DNA from: Funneliformis mosseae | Taxonomy: Eukaryota > Glomeromycota > Glomeromycetes > Glomerales > Glomeraceae | Length of the DNA stretch: 46,376 nt | Assembly (NCBI GenBank): GCA_910592005.1 | Contig: CAJVPP010000124.1 | Coordinates: 1-46,376 of the forward strand | Direction: 5' to 3' | Part shown: one piece after another, positions 35,460 to 46,376 of the stretch | Position numbering within the stretch: the stretch's first letter is position 1 | Layout: every line of letters starts with the position of its first letter | Position numbers and translations under genes: made by a program | Notes under the pieces: generated by a model | What the model was told of the DNA's origin: nothing | What the model saw: the letters and a program-made list of their open reading frames with translations, nothing else | Database searches by the model: none

Positions 35460-36696
35460 AAGATTGTGACTTTAACTCTCAAGACTTTAAGGTTCATATT
35501 GGAGAGCCTCATCAAAGATTTGGGCATTAAATACCTTGACCCTCAATACTATAATGTTCGTTCTGAAATTGGCTCTGGAGGTTTTGCCTCGGTTCATGCT
35601 GCATCTTGGAAAGGTACTCCAACAACATATGCAATTAAAAAGTTTGCCAAAAGATCTACGGATGAAATGATTTTACACGAGGTTCGAATATTATTGGTGT
35701 AATTTATTTTATATAGTACATAGTTATTGAAATTATTTTATTTTCTAGATTATTATAATGGGAATGATGAAATTGTTGGATTTTCATCCTAATATAATTA
35801 AATTATGCGGTATCACGAAATTGAAAGGTAAAATAATAAATTTTTAATTATTAATTTTATTTTTAGTATTTATATGTATATTTTTTTATTCCTTAGGTGG
35901 ATCAAATTATTCGCTAGTTCTTGAATACGCAGACGGTGGAACATTAGGAAAATATTTAAGGGACAACGCGTCGACTTTTAAATGGGAAAGTCAATTGAAA
36001 TTCGCTAGTGAAATTGCAAGTGCGATCCTTTGGTTACATGATAATGACATTATACATCGAGATCTCGTAAGTTATTAATTATTATTTTATACCGTTAATT
36101 GTATATATTATTAATGATTAATTTTAATGTTAATTTTTTTTTATTTTAGCATTCTAATAATATCTTAATCCACCAACGTGCGATTAAATTAGCAGATTTT
36201 GGACTTTCATGTCTAGGCTCAGATTTCCGTCCTAAAGCAAAATGTGGTGTAATACCTTATGTGGACCCTAAAATTTTGGAAGATCATTCACATTATGTAA
36301 CCAACAAATCTGATATTTATAGCTTAGGAGTCTTATTGTGGGAATTAACGAGTTGTTCATCGCCTTTTAATTTTGAATCGACAAACGATCGTAATTGTAT
36401 TTGTTCATACATCCTTGAAGGTGGTAGGGAAGTTCCTATTCCAAATACAAATGATAAATTTGTTGAGATTTATCAACGTAAGTGTCTAATTATGGTATTA
36501 ATTGTTTAGGATTATTTTACTATTATAGTCTAATCTTATTTAATTAGAATGTTGGAAGCATGATCCAGATGAACGGCCAGATATTAATCAAGTAATTTCA
36601 AAACTTAATAGTATTAATCCCGAAAATACTTTTGTAACGGAAGAATTAGAAACTGTTGACGACTTTGCAGATTGTGACGTGTCAAAATATTATTAG
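35460..36696 (+). CDS. TKL-type protein kinase, 5' end unresolved
   Basis: Exons (35460)-35681, 35749-35827, 35897-36066, 36150-36477 and 36548-36696 join in frame to the TAG at 36694-36696. Kinase landmarks: glycine loop GSGGFASV, catalytic lysine in YAIKKF, catalytic loop HRDLHSNNIL split by an intron after HRDL, DFGL, activation-segment end PYVDPK, DIYSLGVLLWEL, and WKHDPDERPD near the end. These fit a tyrosine-kinase-like Ser/Thr kinase of the type greatly expanded in Rhizophagus. The ~315 visible residues hold a whole kinase domain and a short acidic tail, with no Sel1 repeats after it. An in-frame TAA at 35457 and the lack of any in-frame ATG before the kinase core mean an upstream exon is missing from this model, or the gene has lost its start. 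Confidence 0.75.
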
Positions 36697-38091
36697 ATTG
36701 TCAAATTAAATAATTTAAAATAAATAAATAAATAACGTTAAATGTTGAATTTCTTATTTCGTTGTTTTATGGTCCAACTCTTACCGTGCCACAAAAGATT
36801 TAATTACATAAATTCTTGTCCATTTAATTCAAAGTATTGCAAATTATGAAGTAGATGTTAATTATTATCGCATCGCGTTTTCAAAATCCCGATATGATGA
36901 TTAAACTTTAAAAGCCAATCTTTCCGTCACTTCGTCACCAACGTGATTCTAAATCAGAAGACCAATTTTTTATAGTTCCCTAATAGTAAGTAATAGGTAG
37001 ATAAATATTTTGATTAATACCCGGGTACTAATCAAATTTTATAACAGATTTATTATTAAATTTCATACGCTAAAAAATTATTTTATTACTAATTATCCCA
37101 TTCATTATCTTTATCATCATAATAATTGTCATTAATTACTATTGTCTAACGCTAAATTAAATTTTTTTTTTTAGGTCTAAATCTCGATCTTCTATTTTGT
37201 TTATATAAAATACTTTCAGATCTCGATATTCTATTTTGTTCAGCTGTTAACCTAAATAATGACTTGATTGGTGAAATGTCTATAACGAACATGGCTGTTA
37301 TGCTATAAAATACCCAAATTAATTTCTGTCAGATATGTTACGAACATTAAAACTTCTGATACCTTAAATTCAGCTAATTTTAAAAGTTAAGACTATATAT
37401 ACTAGTTCTATATAAGTGAATTATTTTTATCTAAATAGAATTACTATCATAAATTTGCATATTTTGATGGATCAAGAAAGTATCACCTGATGGATCAAGA
37501 ACAATACATTTGTCATTCTCCTAGTGAAAAACCATTTTAGAAAATCCAGCATACAGTTAGAGCTAAGGTTAAAAATAAAATATACTTTTCCGTAATTATT
37601 TAATTATTTTAATTATTTTATTTTAAAAAAAAATTATTATTATTATTACTTTTTTTAGTAGATCCAAATGTTATTTTTTTTCTTATTCTTTTATTTTAAT
37701 AAGAAAATTATCTTTCTAAAATACAAACAAATGAGCTTAATTGAGTATTATAATAGCTTAGGTATAAAAAGGTTGAAAATGAGCTTTTTTTTACATCTCA
37801 GATATCTAACCATATTTTTAAAAAAAACCTTTGTAAATAGGATGAGCTTTATATTAGTTTAGACAATACTTTGCATAAAAAAGTGGAGAATAAGATTTTG
37901 CTTACATCTTAGATTTCAACAAAATCTTAAAAAATTCTAAAATATGATAGTTTTGTAATTGCTTTAGTGAAGCTTTAGCATAAAAAGGTTAACTTACGTT
38001 CTAATAAGATGATATTTACATTTCAAAACTTTCAGATTCTAGCAATAACATATCTTAAAGAGAACTACTGAAAATTTATTCATTGTGATAT
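36697..38091. other. A/T-rich spacer leading into repeats
   Basis: No gene could be supported. Short local direct repeats occur at 37185-37243 (CTCGATNTTCTATTTTGTT twice) and at 37469-37503. Motifs such as TTAGCATAAAAAGGTTAA near 37975 recur near 38755, so the repeat family extends across this edge. Confidence 0.45.
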
Positions 38092-38890
38092 GATTACTTG
38101 TTGAAGAATCAGTCTATCTTGAGATTTTTATAACAAATCATTTATATTGCCAAATAAGTTTCATACTCATATTTACACTTAATATATTAATTATTTAAGG
38201 AATTTCTTAGATTAATACCCATATGTAATCAGATATTATTAGAATATTTCATAAACTTATTTAGAATACATGCATTACTATATTACTTTAATAAAAAATT
38301 CTTTTTAATTTTTTAGATCTTGTATTCTTATAGCAAATACTTATTTTAATTTGATTACTTGCGGAGAAGCACTCTACTTAGAAAATTCTATAATAAAAGT
38401 ATTTATATTATTAAATAAGTTTCATACCTATATTTATACTTAATACATTAATTGTTTAAGGAAATTCTTAAATTAATACCTATATATAATTGGTATTATT
38501 AGAAAATCTTATGAACTTGTTTAAAATACATGCGTAACTGTATTACTTTAATAAAAAATTCTTTTATTTTAGATCTTAAAATTTTTTACTTTATAGCAGA
38601 TTTTACATTTTAATACAATTGATCACTTATTAAAGGAGCGGGAATTTCTATTTGTAAACTTAATTATTCTACTTCTAGTTAAATTATATTCTAAATAGAA
38701 CTTTCTGAAAATAAATCAAGTTTATTGAGTTTTGTACTTATTTAGGTGAAGCTTTAGCATAAAAAAGTTAATCTCATATTTTAATAAGATATTCTGAAAA
38801 CTTTCAGATTTTAAACATTATATTATCATTTATCTTAAATATGAATTTAATTTGTAAATAAAATAAAAATAAAAATGCTTTATATTTTAA
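38092..38890. repeat. Diverged tandem repeat, ~261-268 bp period, three units
   Basis: Units start with GATTACTTG at 38092 and 38353 and GATCACTTA at 38621. Units 1 and 2 align over most of their length, including a shared TTTCATAC..TATTTA..CTTAATA block, GGAA..TTCTTA and ATTACTTTAATAAAAAATTC. Unit 3 is diverged and runs into a copy of the segment found at about 37950-38055. No coding capacity was seen. Confidence 0.6.
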
Positions 38891-39068
38891 AAACTAAACA
38901 GCATATTAGTAAAAGTTATTATTATTATTATTATTATTATTATGACTATATGTAGTACTGTACTAATATCATGTTTGCAAAGAATTGATTTTATTTAAAT
39001 AAATATAACCTTTAATTGACTTTTAATTTCTATCAAAATTTTTAAGTTTTTTAAAACTTATTATTAAA

Positions 39069-39210
39069 TTAATTAAAGATGATCCTCATAATTATTTTTA
39101 AATTTCATTGAGTTACAACTTAATTGTGTCATAAGAAATTTAATTACATCACAAGTTGCAACTCAATTGCACTATTTTTTTTTAATTGTGATGACCATCT
39201 TTATAATTAA
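39069..39210. mobile_element. Palindromic MITE-like element (142 bp)
   Basis: The ends TTAATTAAAGATGATCCTCA and (inverted) TTAATTATAAAGATGGTCATCA form an imperfect terminal inverted repeat. Inside, GAGTTACAACTT pairs with AAGTTGCAACTC, so almost the whole element can fold back. TTAA at both ends may be the target duplication. No coding capacity. Confidence 0.6.
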
Positions 39211-40929
39211 TACTTCAATATTTTTGTGTTTATGTTAATTTTTGATTTTTAGAATAAAAATTTAATTTTTTATTATATGAGAACTAGTAAAAGTCATAGT
39301 CTTGTTCAAAGTAAAAATGGAAAAAATTCAATTAGAAATATATGAAATCAAAATCATGAATACAACAGAAGTCCTGATAGAAGTTTTAGAAACTTATCCA
39401 TAACCAATAGGATTCTAATAATATAATTTCTAAAAAGAAATAATAGTAATGTAAAAAGTGATAGATAAAAGTCATTTTTTTTAATTTATTATTTAATAAT
39501 AGTAATTAGTTCAATTTAAACAATGTTAAATTACTTAAACGAAAATAGAAGATATAGTCAAAAATCATATGAATTATTTAAGTGATATGACTGCTGAACA
39601 ATATAAATCTTTAGGAATATAATAAATAATATTTACTTAGATTTAATTAATTAAAATTAATAATTAATAATTTTGTAAATTTAGGATAAAGTAGTTCAAA
39701 TACTTTTCAATTTTGATAATTTACTATTACTTGATCATACAAAGCTATAGAATGAAATTTATGTTAGTTATCAATAAAATAATAATTTAAAGAATTAGAT
39801 ATGACTAAGTTGAATTTAAATATATCTTTTAACAATTACATCAGTATAAAAAATCCTATTAAATTTCTTAAAATATCAATTATTTAAAAATAGAAAAGAA
39901 ATAAATTCAAAGCGTTCTAATATAAGTATCAGTTTTAGAATATATTAGAATACCTATAGAACTTTATATTTATTTCTATTTTAATTATTTTAATAAAAAA
40001 GAAAGATAATCAATTATATGTAAAATGAATAATAATAATCTAAGTCTATAAATAACAATTAATATTATTTTATTTAGATGAAATATCTTCAAGATGATGT
40101 ATCCATCCAAAAAATAAAAATAAAATGGATATGCATATATAATAAGCCTTATATTTACTAAATTTTATTCTTTATTTGTTGTATTATAGATTTAAAAATT
40201 GATTAGACATATAGATGATGATGGTGAAAATATCTGATATATAAAAATTCAAAAAATAATAGTATGATGATTATGTATTTAAAGATAATATAAGACCACT
40301 ATCTAAAGTTTCTAGATAGGTAATATTATTTTTATTTATGAAGGAAAGAGAAATAAAAGAAATAAAAGAAAGGAAGTATTAGACTAGGATATAATTAGTA
40401 AAATAAAAATAAATATGTAGAATAAATATATAGAATAAAGTAAAATATATATGTAAATAATACTAATTTATCTTAATTTTTATATTTGTAATATAATATT
40501 ATTTATCTTATACTAATATCAAATTTTTTAGAATTTGCTTTAAAGTCTTAAAAAAAATAATTTATAAGAATAATAATATTCAAAATGAAAATATTTATAA
40601 TTAATTAAAGCTATATATTATCAATGGAGTAATTAGCCAGTCATAATAAAATCACGTGAATGATGCAGTATAATGATCTTTTAATCTAGAATTCTAAAAA
40701 TACTGAGAATTATGCAAATTCTAAAAATATGGAAGATTTACGTAATTCTAAAGATCTTTCAAATATTGATGATAATCATAATTTTACAAATTAAATGAAG
40801 TCTAAGAATATTTAGCATTATACGTATTTTTAATATTCTAAATTTTATTGTTATTTTTATTTTATCTTATATTTTTATTATTTTACATATTTTTATTATC
40901 CTCAATGTATTTATTTTACTTATATTTTA
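39211..40929. other. A/T-rich debris with coding fragments
   Basis: No intact gene. At 39569-39622 a short frame (NYLSDMTAEQYKSLGI) resembles the end of a SAM domain. At about 40690-40794 another reads as Asn/Ser-rich (NSKNMEDLRNSKDLSNIDDN). Both are isolated and broken. Confidence 0.35.
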
Positions 40930-41137
40930 TGTTGCTAAATTAGTTAGTTTATAGCATAGTAAATAGTTAGCTGTGACAAAAGAAATTTTGTATAAATAGA
41001 TAGACTTTTTACTTATGTTGTAAATTAACTCTTTGCAGATTTGTAAACTCTTTTGCAAATATAAGTTTCGATATTAATAAAGGAATTAATTCAAAACTTA
41101 TATCTTTCTGCCTCTTTGTGTCTTATATAGTCTGACA
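40930..41137 (+). repeat. LTR-like segment
   Basis: About 208 bp beginning TGTTGC and ending TGACA, with TATAAATAG at about 40991 and AATAAA at about 41076, the order of promoter and polyadenylation signal in a retrotransposon LTR. I found no matching second copy, primer-binding site or clean target duplication in the window, so this is a tentative solo LTR. Confidence 0.3.
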
Positions 41138-43239
41138 TGATCTTTACACATTATTTGTAATTAAGTTCGTCATCTGAATTCTTTAATTAAAACCATTCAT
41201 AATCTCGTCTTTCAAGTTTTTATACTTGATAGATTTATTTAAATCTAATGTGTAAATTTGATAGAGTTAAGAATTAGGCGGATTCTAATGTCTTACCCGC
41301 AGTAAACTGTAGTTAGAAATTTTGAGTAAAAACTTGGTAACGTGATCACCTTGAGTTGAAGAATTCCACAGTAACAATATGTAATTTTTGATATTCCTTT
41401 TATTGTTCTTTCATTTTTTTCAGATTTGTTCCATATGAGTCCTATTGCAGGTAAACGTATTTGTAACTCTTTTTCCTTTTCAATTTCTTTATCTTTCCTT
41501 TCAATAGATTCTGTATACTTTCCACTAATCTCAGTTTCTTCTTTTCAATGAGAGAATATTGTTTCCTTTTATTGTATTCTTAAAGTCAGGTAAAATTTTT
41601 TTTTATTTGTGGTATTTTTAGTAACAGATAAATAATTTTTTGTCCTAAACATCCGTTAATATTGGTTTTATTAACCAATAGAATTTTACATGTGATTTGA
41701 TTGGCCAATTTTAAATCACATGATTGTCTTACTGAGACACTGATCATATGAAAAGAAGGAATTTTTAAATCAATATAAGTCAGAAATAAGTAATTATTTT
41801 TAAAAAAAGAGGCTGACAATTTATAGTAAATTAATTTAGCTCTAAAATAGTAGTTTTCTTTTTTTAATATTATGTCTGTATCATTTTTTATAACTTTTTA
41901 AAAATTGTTAAATTTATTGAAGTCTTTAAGTGTCTTGCACTGTATAATTAATTTTATTATCTAATACATATCAATATACAAATTATTTTATTAGAAATAT
42001 TTTATTAAAACAATAAATATTGCTATCTAGAAATGAATTAGACACGCTAAAAAAATAAAAAATCTAAGCAAATTAATGTTAATTTAAGCAAATATATTTA
42101 ACTAATTTAAAACGTAACCAAAAATGTAAAGTTAATGATTACTGTTAATAATTCGCTATATTAGTATATATTTATATATAATTGATCATACCTATAAAAT
42201 ATTTATTGTACCTTACCTTTTATATAATATCGTACTATAATTAAATATTATATACAAACCCATAATCTTTATAAGAGTATATCTAAAACGTAATAGAGCT
42301 CTTATAATAATTGATTAAATATATATTGAAATATCTTTCAGAGGACATTCTTTGTAAAAAAACCTGATTTTTCATGACCATATGGAGAATGTAATACCCA
42401 TTTTAGCAGTTCTCTTATTTTAAAATATTTGTGGTAATATTACTCATCAGACTTGCATAAAAGAAATTGATAAGAGAGAATCATTATATTGCTTGTGTAG
42501 TATAGCCAATAATAGTGATTTGTTATTATCTCTACTTGATCTTACTATCATATAAACATAAGGTATATTTTGAATGTATTGATAATAATAGAAATTTATG
42601 CCTCAATAGGTGATTTGAAAAAGAAGGATATTATATTTTATATAAAACGCTTAAGAAAAAAAGTGGCAAGATAATTCATATAAATTTACTAGAGTAACAA
42701 ATGTCTAAACTCATAATTTGTAAGTTGTTCATACAATCAACTAGTGAATTATTTATAAATTATACTATAACATTAATATTGTAAAAAAAAATATGGATCA
42801 AAATAATAAGGAGTTAATTTGTTTTTATTTTCATTTAGAGTAAGCTCTATCAGAATAATTTGCAAAATAATCCTCTATCAAAGCTGAACGATGTTAAGTA
42901 AAACACTTCTAAAAAATGTGAAAGAGATATGATACACAAGTGAACAAATACAATCAGAAAAATTTACATCTTTAAAGTGATAGGAAAAGATAAAAATTTT
43001 GCGTATTTACTGTGCTATAGTCTCGTGTCTCTTTAGCTCTCACAAAACTTCTTAAGCGTAACTAACAAAAATCATCAGCATGTGATATTTTGGCTAGTGT
43101 TATAACATAAGTATGACATTATAAAATTAATTTGTGACAAATAGTATGACAAATAGAATTTTACATATTGAAAAATTCAAAGCACATATTATACTCATGA
43201 TATTTAATATGTGCATGCATAAATAAAAATGATATAGTA
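41138..43239. other. A/T-rich spacer with a long palindrome
   Basis: No gene could be supported. A near-perfect 34-bp palindrome lies at 41689-41722 (CATGTGATTT arms around TTGGCCAA). The 77-codon open frame on the minus strand at 41586-41819 crosses it and is unlikely to be real. Confidence 0.45.
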
Positions 43240-43265
43240 CAGAACCTCTATAATCAAAAATTAGA
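43240..43265 (+). repeat. Possible terminal inverted repeat of a Tc1-mariner/pogo-type element
   Basis: CAGAACCTCTATAATC preceded by TA resembles pogo/Tigger-type element ends. It lies about 190 bp beyond the stop of the decayed transposase and could be that element's end. No inverted partner was found on the other side. Confidence 0.35.
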
Positions 43266-43426
43266 AAATTTTAAATAAAATTTTATCTTATGGTTGAATT
43301 TTTAAAAAAATTAAAAAATTTGAATCCTATTTATAAAAAAGAATTGATTTATCAAATAAAAAAAAATTCTCAATTTGATTACTTTATTTAAATATCACAT
43401 AATCATATAATCATATGATTTATATA

Positions 43427-45437
43427 TTATTTTACTATATCAAACTCATTATATATATTATCAGATATCCTTCTATGAGACTTATATTTATTTACTGCAA
43501 ATTCTACCAGTTTACCTATAATTCCTTTCCTATATATATTCATATATCTTTAGGATTTTTAAGCATATCAACAAATAGTTATTAATAGTATAGAATCTAA
43601 AGCTTTAGATATAACTTTTTGTAAACCTAACCAAAAATGGTTACAATGATTAGTATACTTTTTAGCAGCGTAATACATCTCAATAAAATTAAACCCACAA
43701 TGATATTTTAAAAAAAAAATATATTTGTGATTTTTTTTTTCAATTTCTTTCTGAAGACAAGATTTTTAAATAATAAAATCAGACTGTAATAATAAAATCC
43801 TTCTTATACAACAATCTTTTCTTTAATTATCTATAATTTTATTTTTATCTTTACATAATTAATAATCTTTAATTAAGTTATCTCGTCATAAATTTCTTTC
43901 TTTTAATATTTTATACATTTCTTTTAGTTGATTAAAATATATAGGATGATTAGTAAGAAAAATCATCAATTGATAAGTATTATTTAGTTCAAAATAAGTT
44001 GAATACATATATAGTTATTTGCTTTAGGATTAATATTCATTAATAAAGCATTTAAATTATCTGCTAGAATTAATCTATGATTTATATTATTATCAAATAT
44101 CATAACAGCAATTGCTTTAAGATAAATTATTTTAAAAATAGGAATAGCAAAATTAATAATTTAATCAATTAAATAATCAGTAGTCCACTAACCCTCTGCA
44201 TTTTTTCTAAGTTTTAAAAATTTTTATACTTCAACTGGAATATTTGGATCTAATTGTATTTGTTCTAAAGTTAATTTTAATCATCTAATTATTTCAAGCA
44301 TAAATTCACTAACCATAATTGATCTACCTTAACCTTTTTTTTCAAATTCAAGTAATGCATATATAATTGAATGATTATTATTTGCATAAAATAATGATTC
44401 ATCATGTATTACAAATATATGCATTTTTTGATTATCAGTAATTTCTAGATTAATTTGATCATTTTATCTCTAATAAATATTAGCATAAATTGTTCATATT
44501 CTTTCATTTGTTTAAAAAAACTTCACAATATACTAATATATTCTTTTTTTTATAATTATCAAAATAAACAAATTCATAAAGTTTTTAAAATAATTGTTTT
44601 TTTTTATTTATTGTTTTAGAAAGTACCAATTGAATAAATTTCTTGTAATCTTTTAGTATTATTTTATTACTATTTTGATGAATACAGTATATCTAAAACT
44701 AATATTAATTAGATCTTTATCATTAATAAGTAATTTTGTTTTTTTATAATATTCTTGTTTACTTTTTAGTAACATTTTATTCTCTATTCAATATTTTACC
44801 TAATCACAATATATTGTACTTAATATGAACCTTTTTGATAAAGATTATTTATTATATTAATACTTACTTCTACTTTATTAAAACTATTATTTAAATATAA
44901 AAATATTAATATATTGTCTGATAATAGAGATATTTAAATACAGATAAGTTTTTTTTTATTTTACAAAATATTTTTAAATTGTTCAATTTTTTTTAAACTA
45001 ATTATATTTTCTTTTTGACCAGAAATACCATCATAAAAAAGAATTAAATACATAATTATCACCATTATCAAAAGAATTAGATGTATAATTATTACTACTG
45101 TTAAAAGAATTAGATGTATAATTACCACTACTATTAAAAGAATTAGATGCACAATTACCACTATTATTAAAAGAATCAAATGCATAATCACTACTACCAT
45201 CAAAAAATTTAATACATAATAATCACCATTATTAGAAAAATTGGATGTATAATTATCATTACTATTAAAAGAATCAGATATATAAATATTATCATTATTA
45301 AAAGAACTGAACTTATTAATACTATCATAATTATTGTCATCAGAAAAACTATTATTAACAAATGAATCATCTAATACATTATTTTTAAATTTATCATCTC
45401 TTAATACATTATTATCAGATACATTAATACTAGACAT
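43427..45437 (-). pseudogene. Decayed DDE-superfamily transposase
   Basis: Read on the minus strand from ATG 45437 to TAA 43427-43429. The N-terminus is Asn/Ser/Asp-rich low complexity (starts MSSINVSDNN). The C-terminal half shows fungal DDE transposase landmarks in order: HIFVIHDESLFYANNN (first Asp), GRSIMVSEF, AIAVMIFDNNINH (second Asp with downstream His), DCCIRRILLLQSDF, KYHCGFNFIEMYYAAKKY (Glu) and RYMNIYRKGIIGKLVEF then NKYKSHRR. The catalytic residues are still legible, but more than ten internal stops and several frameshifts make it inactive. Most stops fall at Gln, Arg or Trp positions and are explained by C-to-T (or G-to-A) transitions. Such transposases move DNA by cut-and-paste. 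Confidence 0.8.
45033..45290 (-). repeat. ~33-36-bp tandem repeat within the transposase N-terminus
   Basis: Repeated AAAAGAATTAGATGTATAATT-type units with ACCACTACTATT linkers encode, in the intact frame, tandem YTSNSFNSS-like units. After a 1-nt slip in a T run at about 45210 the open frame reads them instead as hydrophobic HLILLIVVV units. Confidence 0.6.
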
Positions 45438-46376
45438 ACCATTATCTAATATATTACTTTCATTAACTAAATATTTATTTTCATTATTTTTAAATTAAAA
45501 TTTTATTTTTTATATACAAAAAAATAATCAAGAGATTTTTTTCTGACTGCTGTTAATATAAATTTATCAGATAGTCTATATTTTCGATATTTAGTAGCTT
45601 GTGATAATTCAAATTTTGTTCTTTTGTTTATTTTTACTTTTTTTTATTAATTCTAATTTTCTAACTTTATCTAATCTTTGTTTAAATACGTTATTATTTT
45701 TTTTAAAATCATTGCTGAAATTAAATGAATAATCTTCATCATTAATTCAAAAGAGTTTTCAAATAAAATAAAATCTAAATCTAATATTTTTGTATTTTTT
45801 TTATTTTTTTTCACTTTTGAAAATTTTTTTATGTAGCAATTTAGCCTTGCCTTCTTAAAAACAAAGAAAAATTTATTTATTCAGAGAGCTGTGTCCAAAA
45901 GATTTATTTTGTTTTTTTTTGGAAAAAACGAGCTGCTGCATGAAAGAGACAATGTTTTTGTAAAATTTGGAGCGAAGAAATTGAGAAGAATTTATAAAAG
46001 TATAAAAATGTTAGTGAGAAGCGTATTATAAGGCAAATCTAAATTTTAGCAATTATATCGGAATTAGTACTAGATAAATTTTGTTAATCTAAAATCTAAT
46101 GTATTATTGAAAGCAAGCCTGATTACAATAATTACATTTTACATATTGATCATACATTGATTATTGCGAGTTTTTCTTTCGTGATATCAGTCACTGGTCA
46201 TTTCCAGCGCAACGCCAATCACTAATTAAAATTTTTGTACTACGTGAATTTGCCTATCTTCATTAGGTTCGAACACGACAAAGACTTTAACAAAATACTT
46301 TTTTTTTATAACAACACTAAAAGTAGTACATATGAACTTTCAAATGGCACTAATCCCGTTAAAATATCTCGCTTCC
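45438..46376. other. A/T-rich flank to the window edge
   Basis: A/T-rich sequence. The last ~250 bp (from about 46130) are less A/T-rich and could be the edge of a gene or promoter beyond the window, but no coding frame can be supported. Confidence 0.4.

Noticed and set aside
37668..37862. 64-codon plus-strand frame
   Set aside because: It starts in a T run and consists of low-complexity Phe/Leu/Lys. It belongs to the repeat-rich spacer.
41586..41819. 77-codon minus-strand frame
   Set aside because: It reads across the 34-bp palindrome and A/T-rich DNA, with no domain or promoter support.

Overview
This window looks like nuclear DNA of an arbuscular-mycorrhizal fungus (Glomeromycotina), most likely Rhizophagus or a close relative. 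The base composition is very A+T-rich. Genes are split by short GT..AG introns of about 50-130 bp, often with T-rich 3' ends. The content also fits: a TKL-type kinase, a TRANK1-like helicase, decayed DNA transposons and very A/T-rich spacers. The assignment is inference from style and content, since no marker gene is present.

Layout: an island of intact genes (about 5.1-36.7 kb) lies between two arms of repeat and transposon debris. The left arm (1-5.1 kb) holds a tandem array of small dyads (577-970) and a broken reading frame on the minus strand (2990-3628). The right arm (36.7-46.4 kb) holds a three-copy 261-268 bp repeat, a palindromic MITE-like element, an LTR-like segment and a nearly full-length but heavily mutated DDE transposase (43427-45437, minus). 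In both broken frames nearly all internal stops can be explained by C-to-T or G-to-A transitions.

The island holds these genes. (1) A 15-exon minus-strand gene (5112-8955) for a 914-residue protein that joins UBA, coiled-coil and UBX domains to a long leucine-rich-repeat tail. (2) A divergent two-exon gene (9310-10405) for a putative Myb/SANT-like nuclear protein. (3) A 12-exon gene (12042-19707) for a 2187-residue superfamily-1 (UvrD/TRANK1-like) helicase, with a small MITE inside one intron. (4) A 7-exon gene (21710-23752) for a secreted GH13 alpha-amylase of 510 residues. (5) A single-exon minus-strand gene (24992-28231) for a 1079-residue protein of unknown function that looks bacterial in style, a candidate for horizontal transfer. 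(6) Two convergent single-exon orphan genes (31148-32047 and 32146-32700). (7) A promoter-like block followed by a broken frame (34157-34704). (8) A TKL-type protein kinase (35460-36696) whose 5' end cannot be resolved.

The genes do not form an operon or an obvious pathway. Themes are ubiquitin/p97 adaptor function (UBX gene), nucleic-acid helicase function, extracellular alpha-glucan degradation and kinase signalling. Exon boundaries were assigned by hand from reading-frame continuity and splice dinucleotides. The multi-exon models for the UBX, helicase and amylase genes close in frame from ATG to stop, which is strong internal support.
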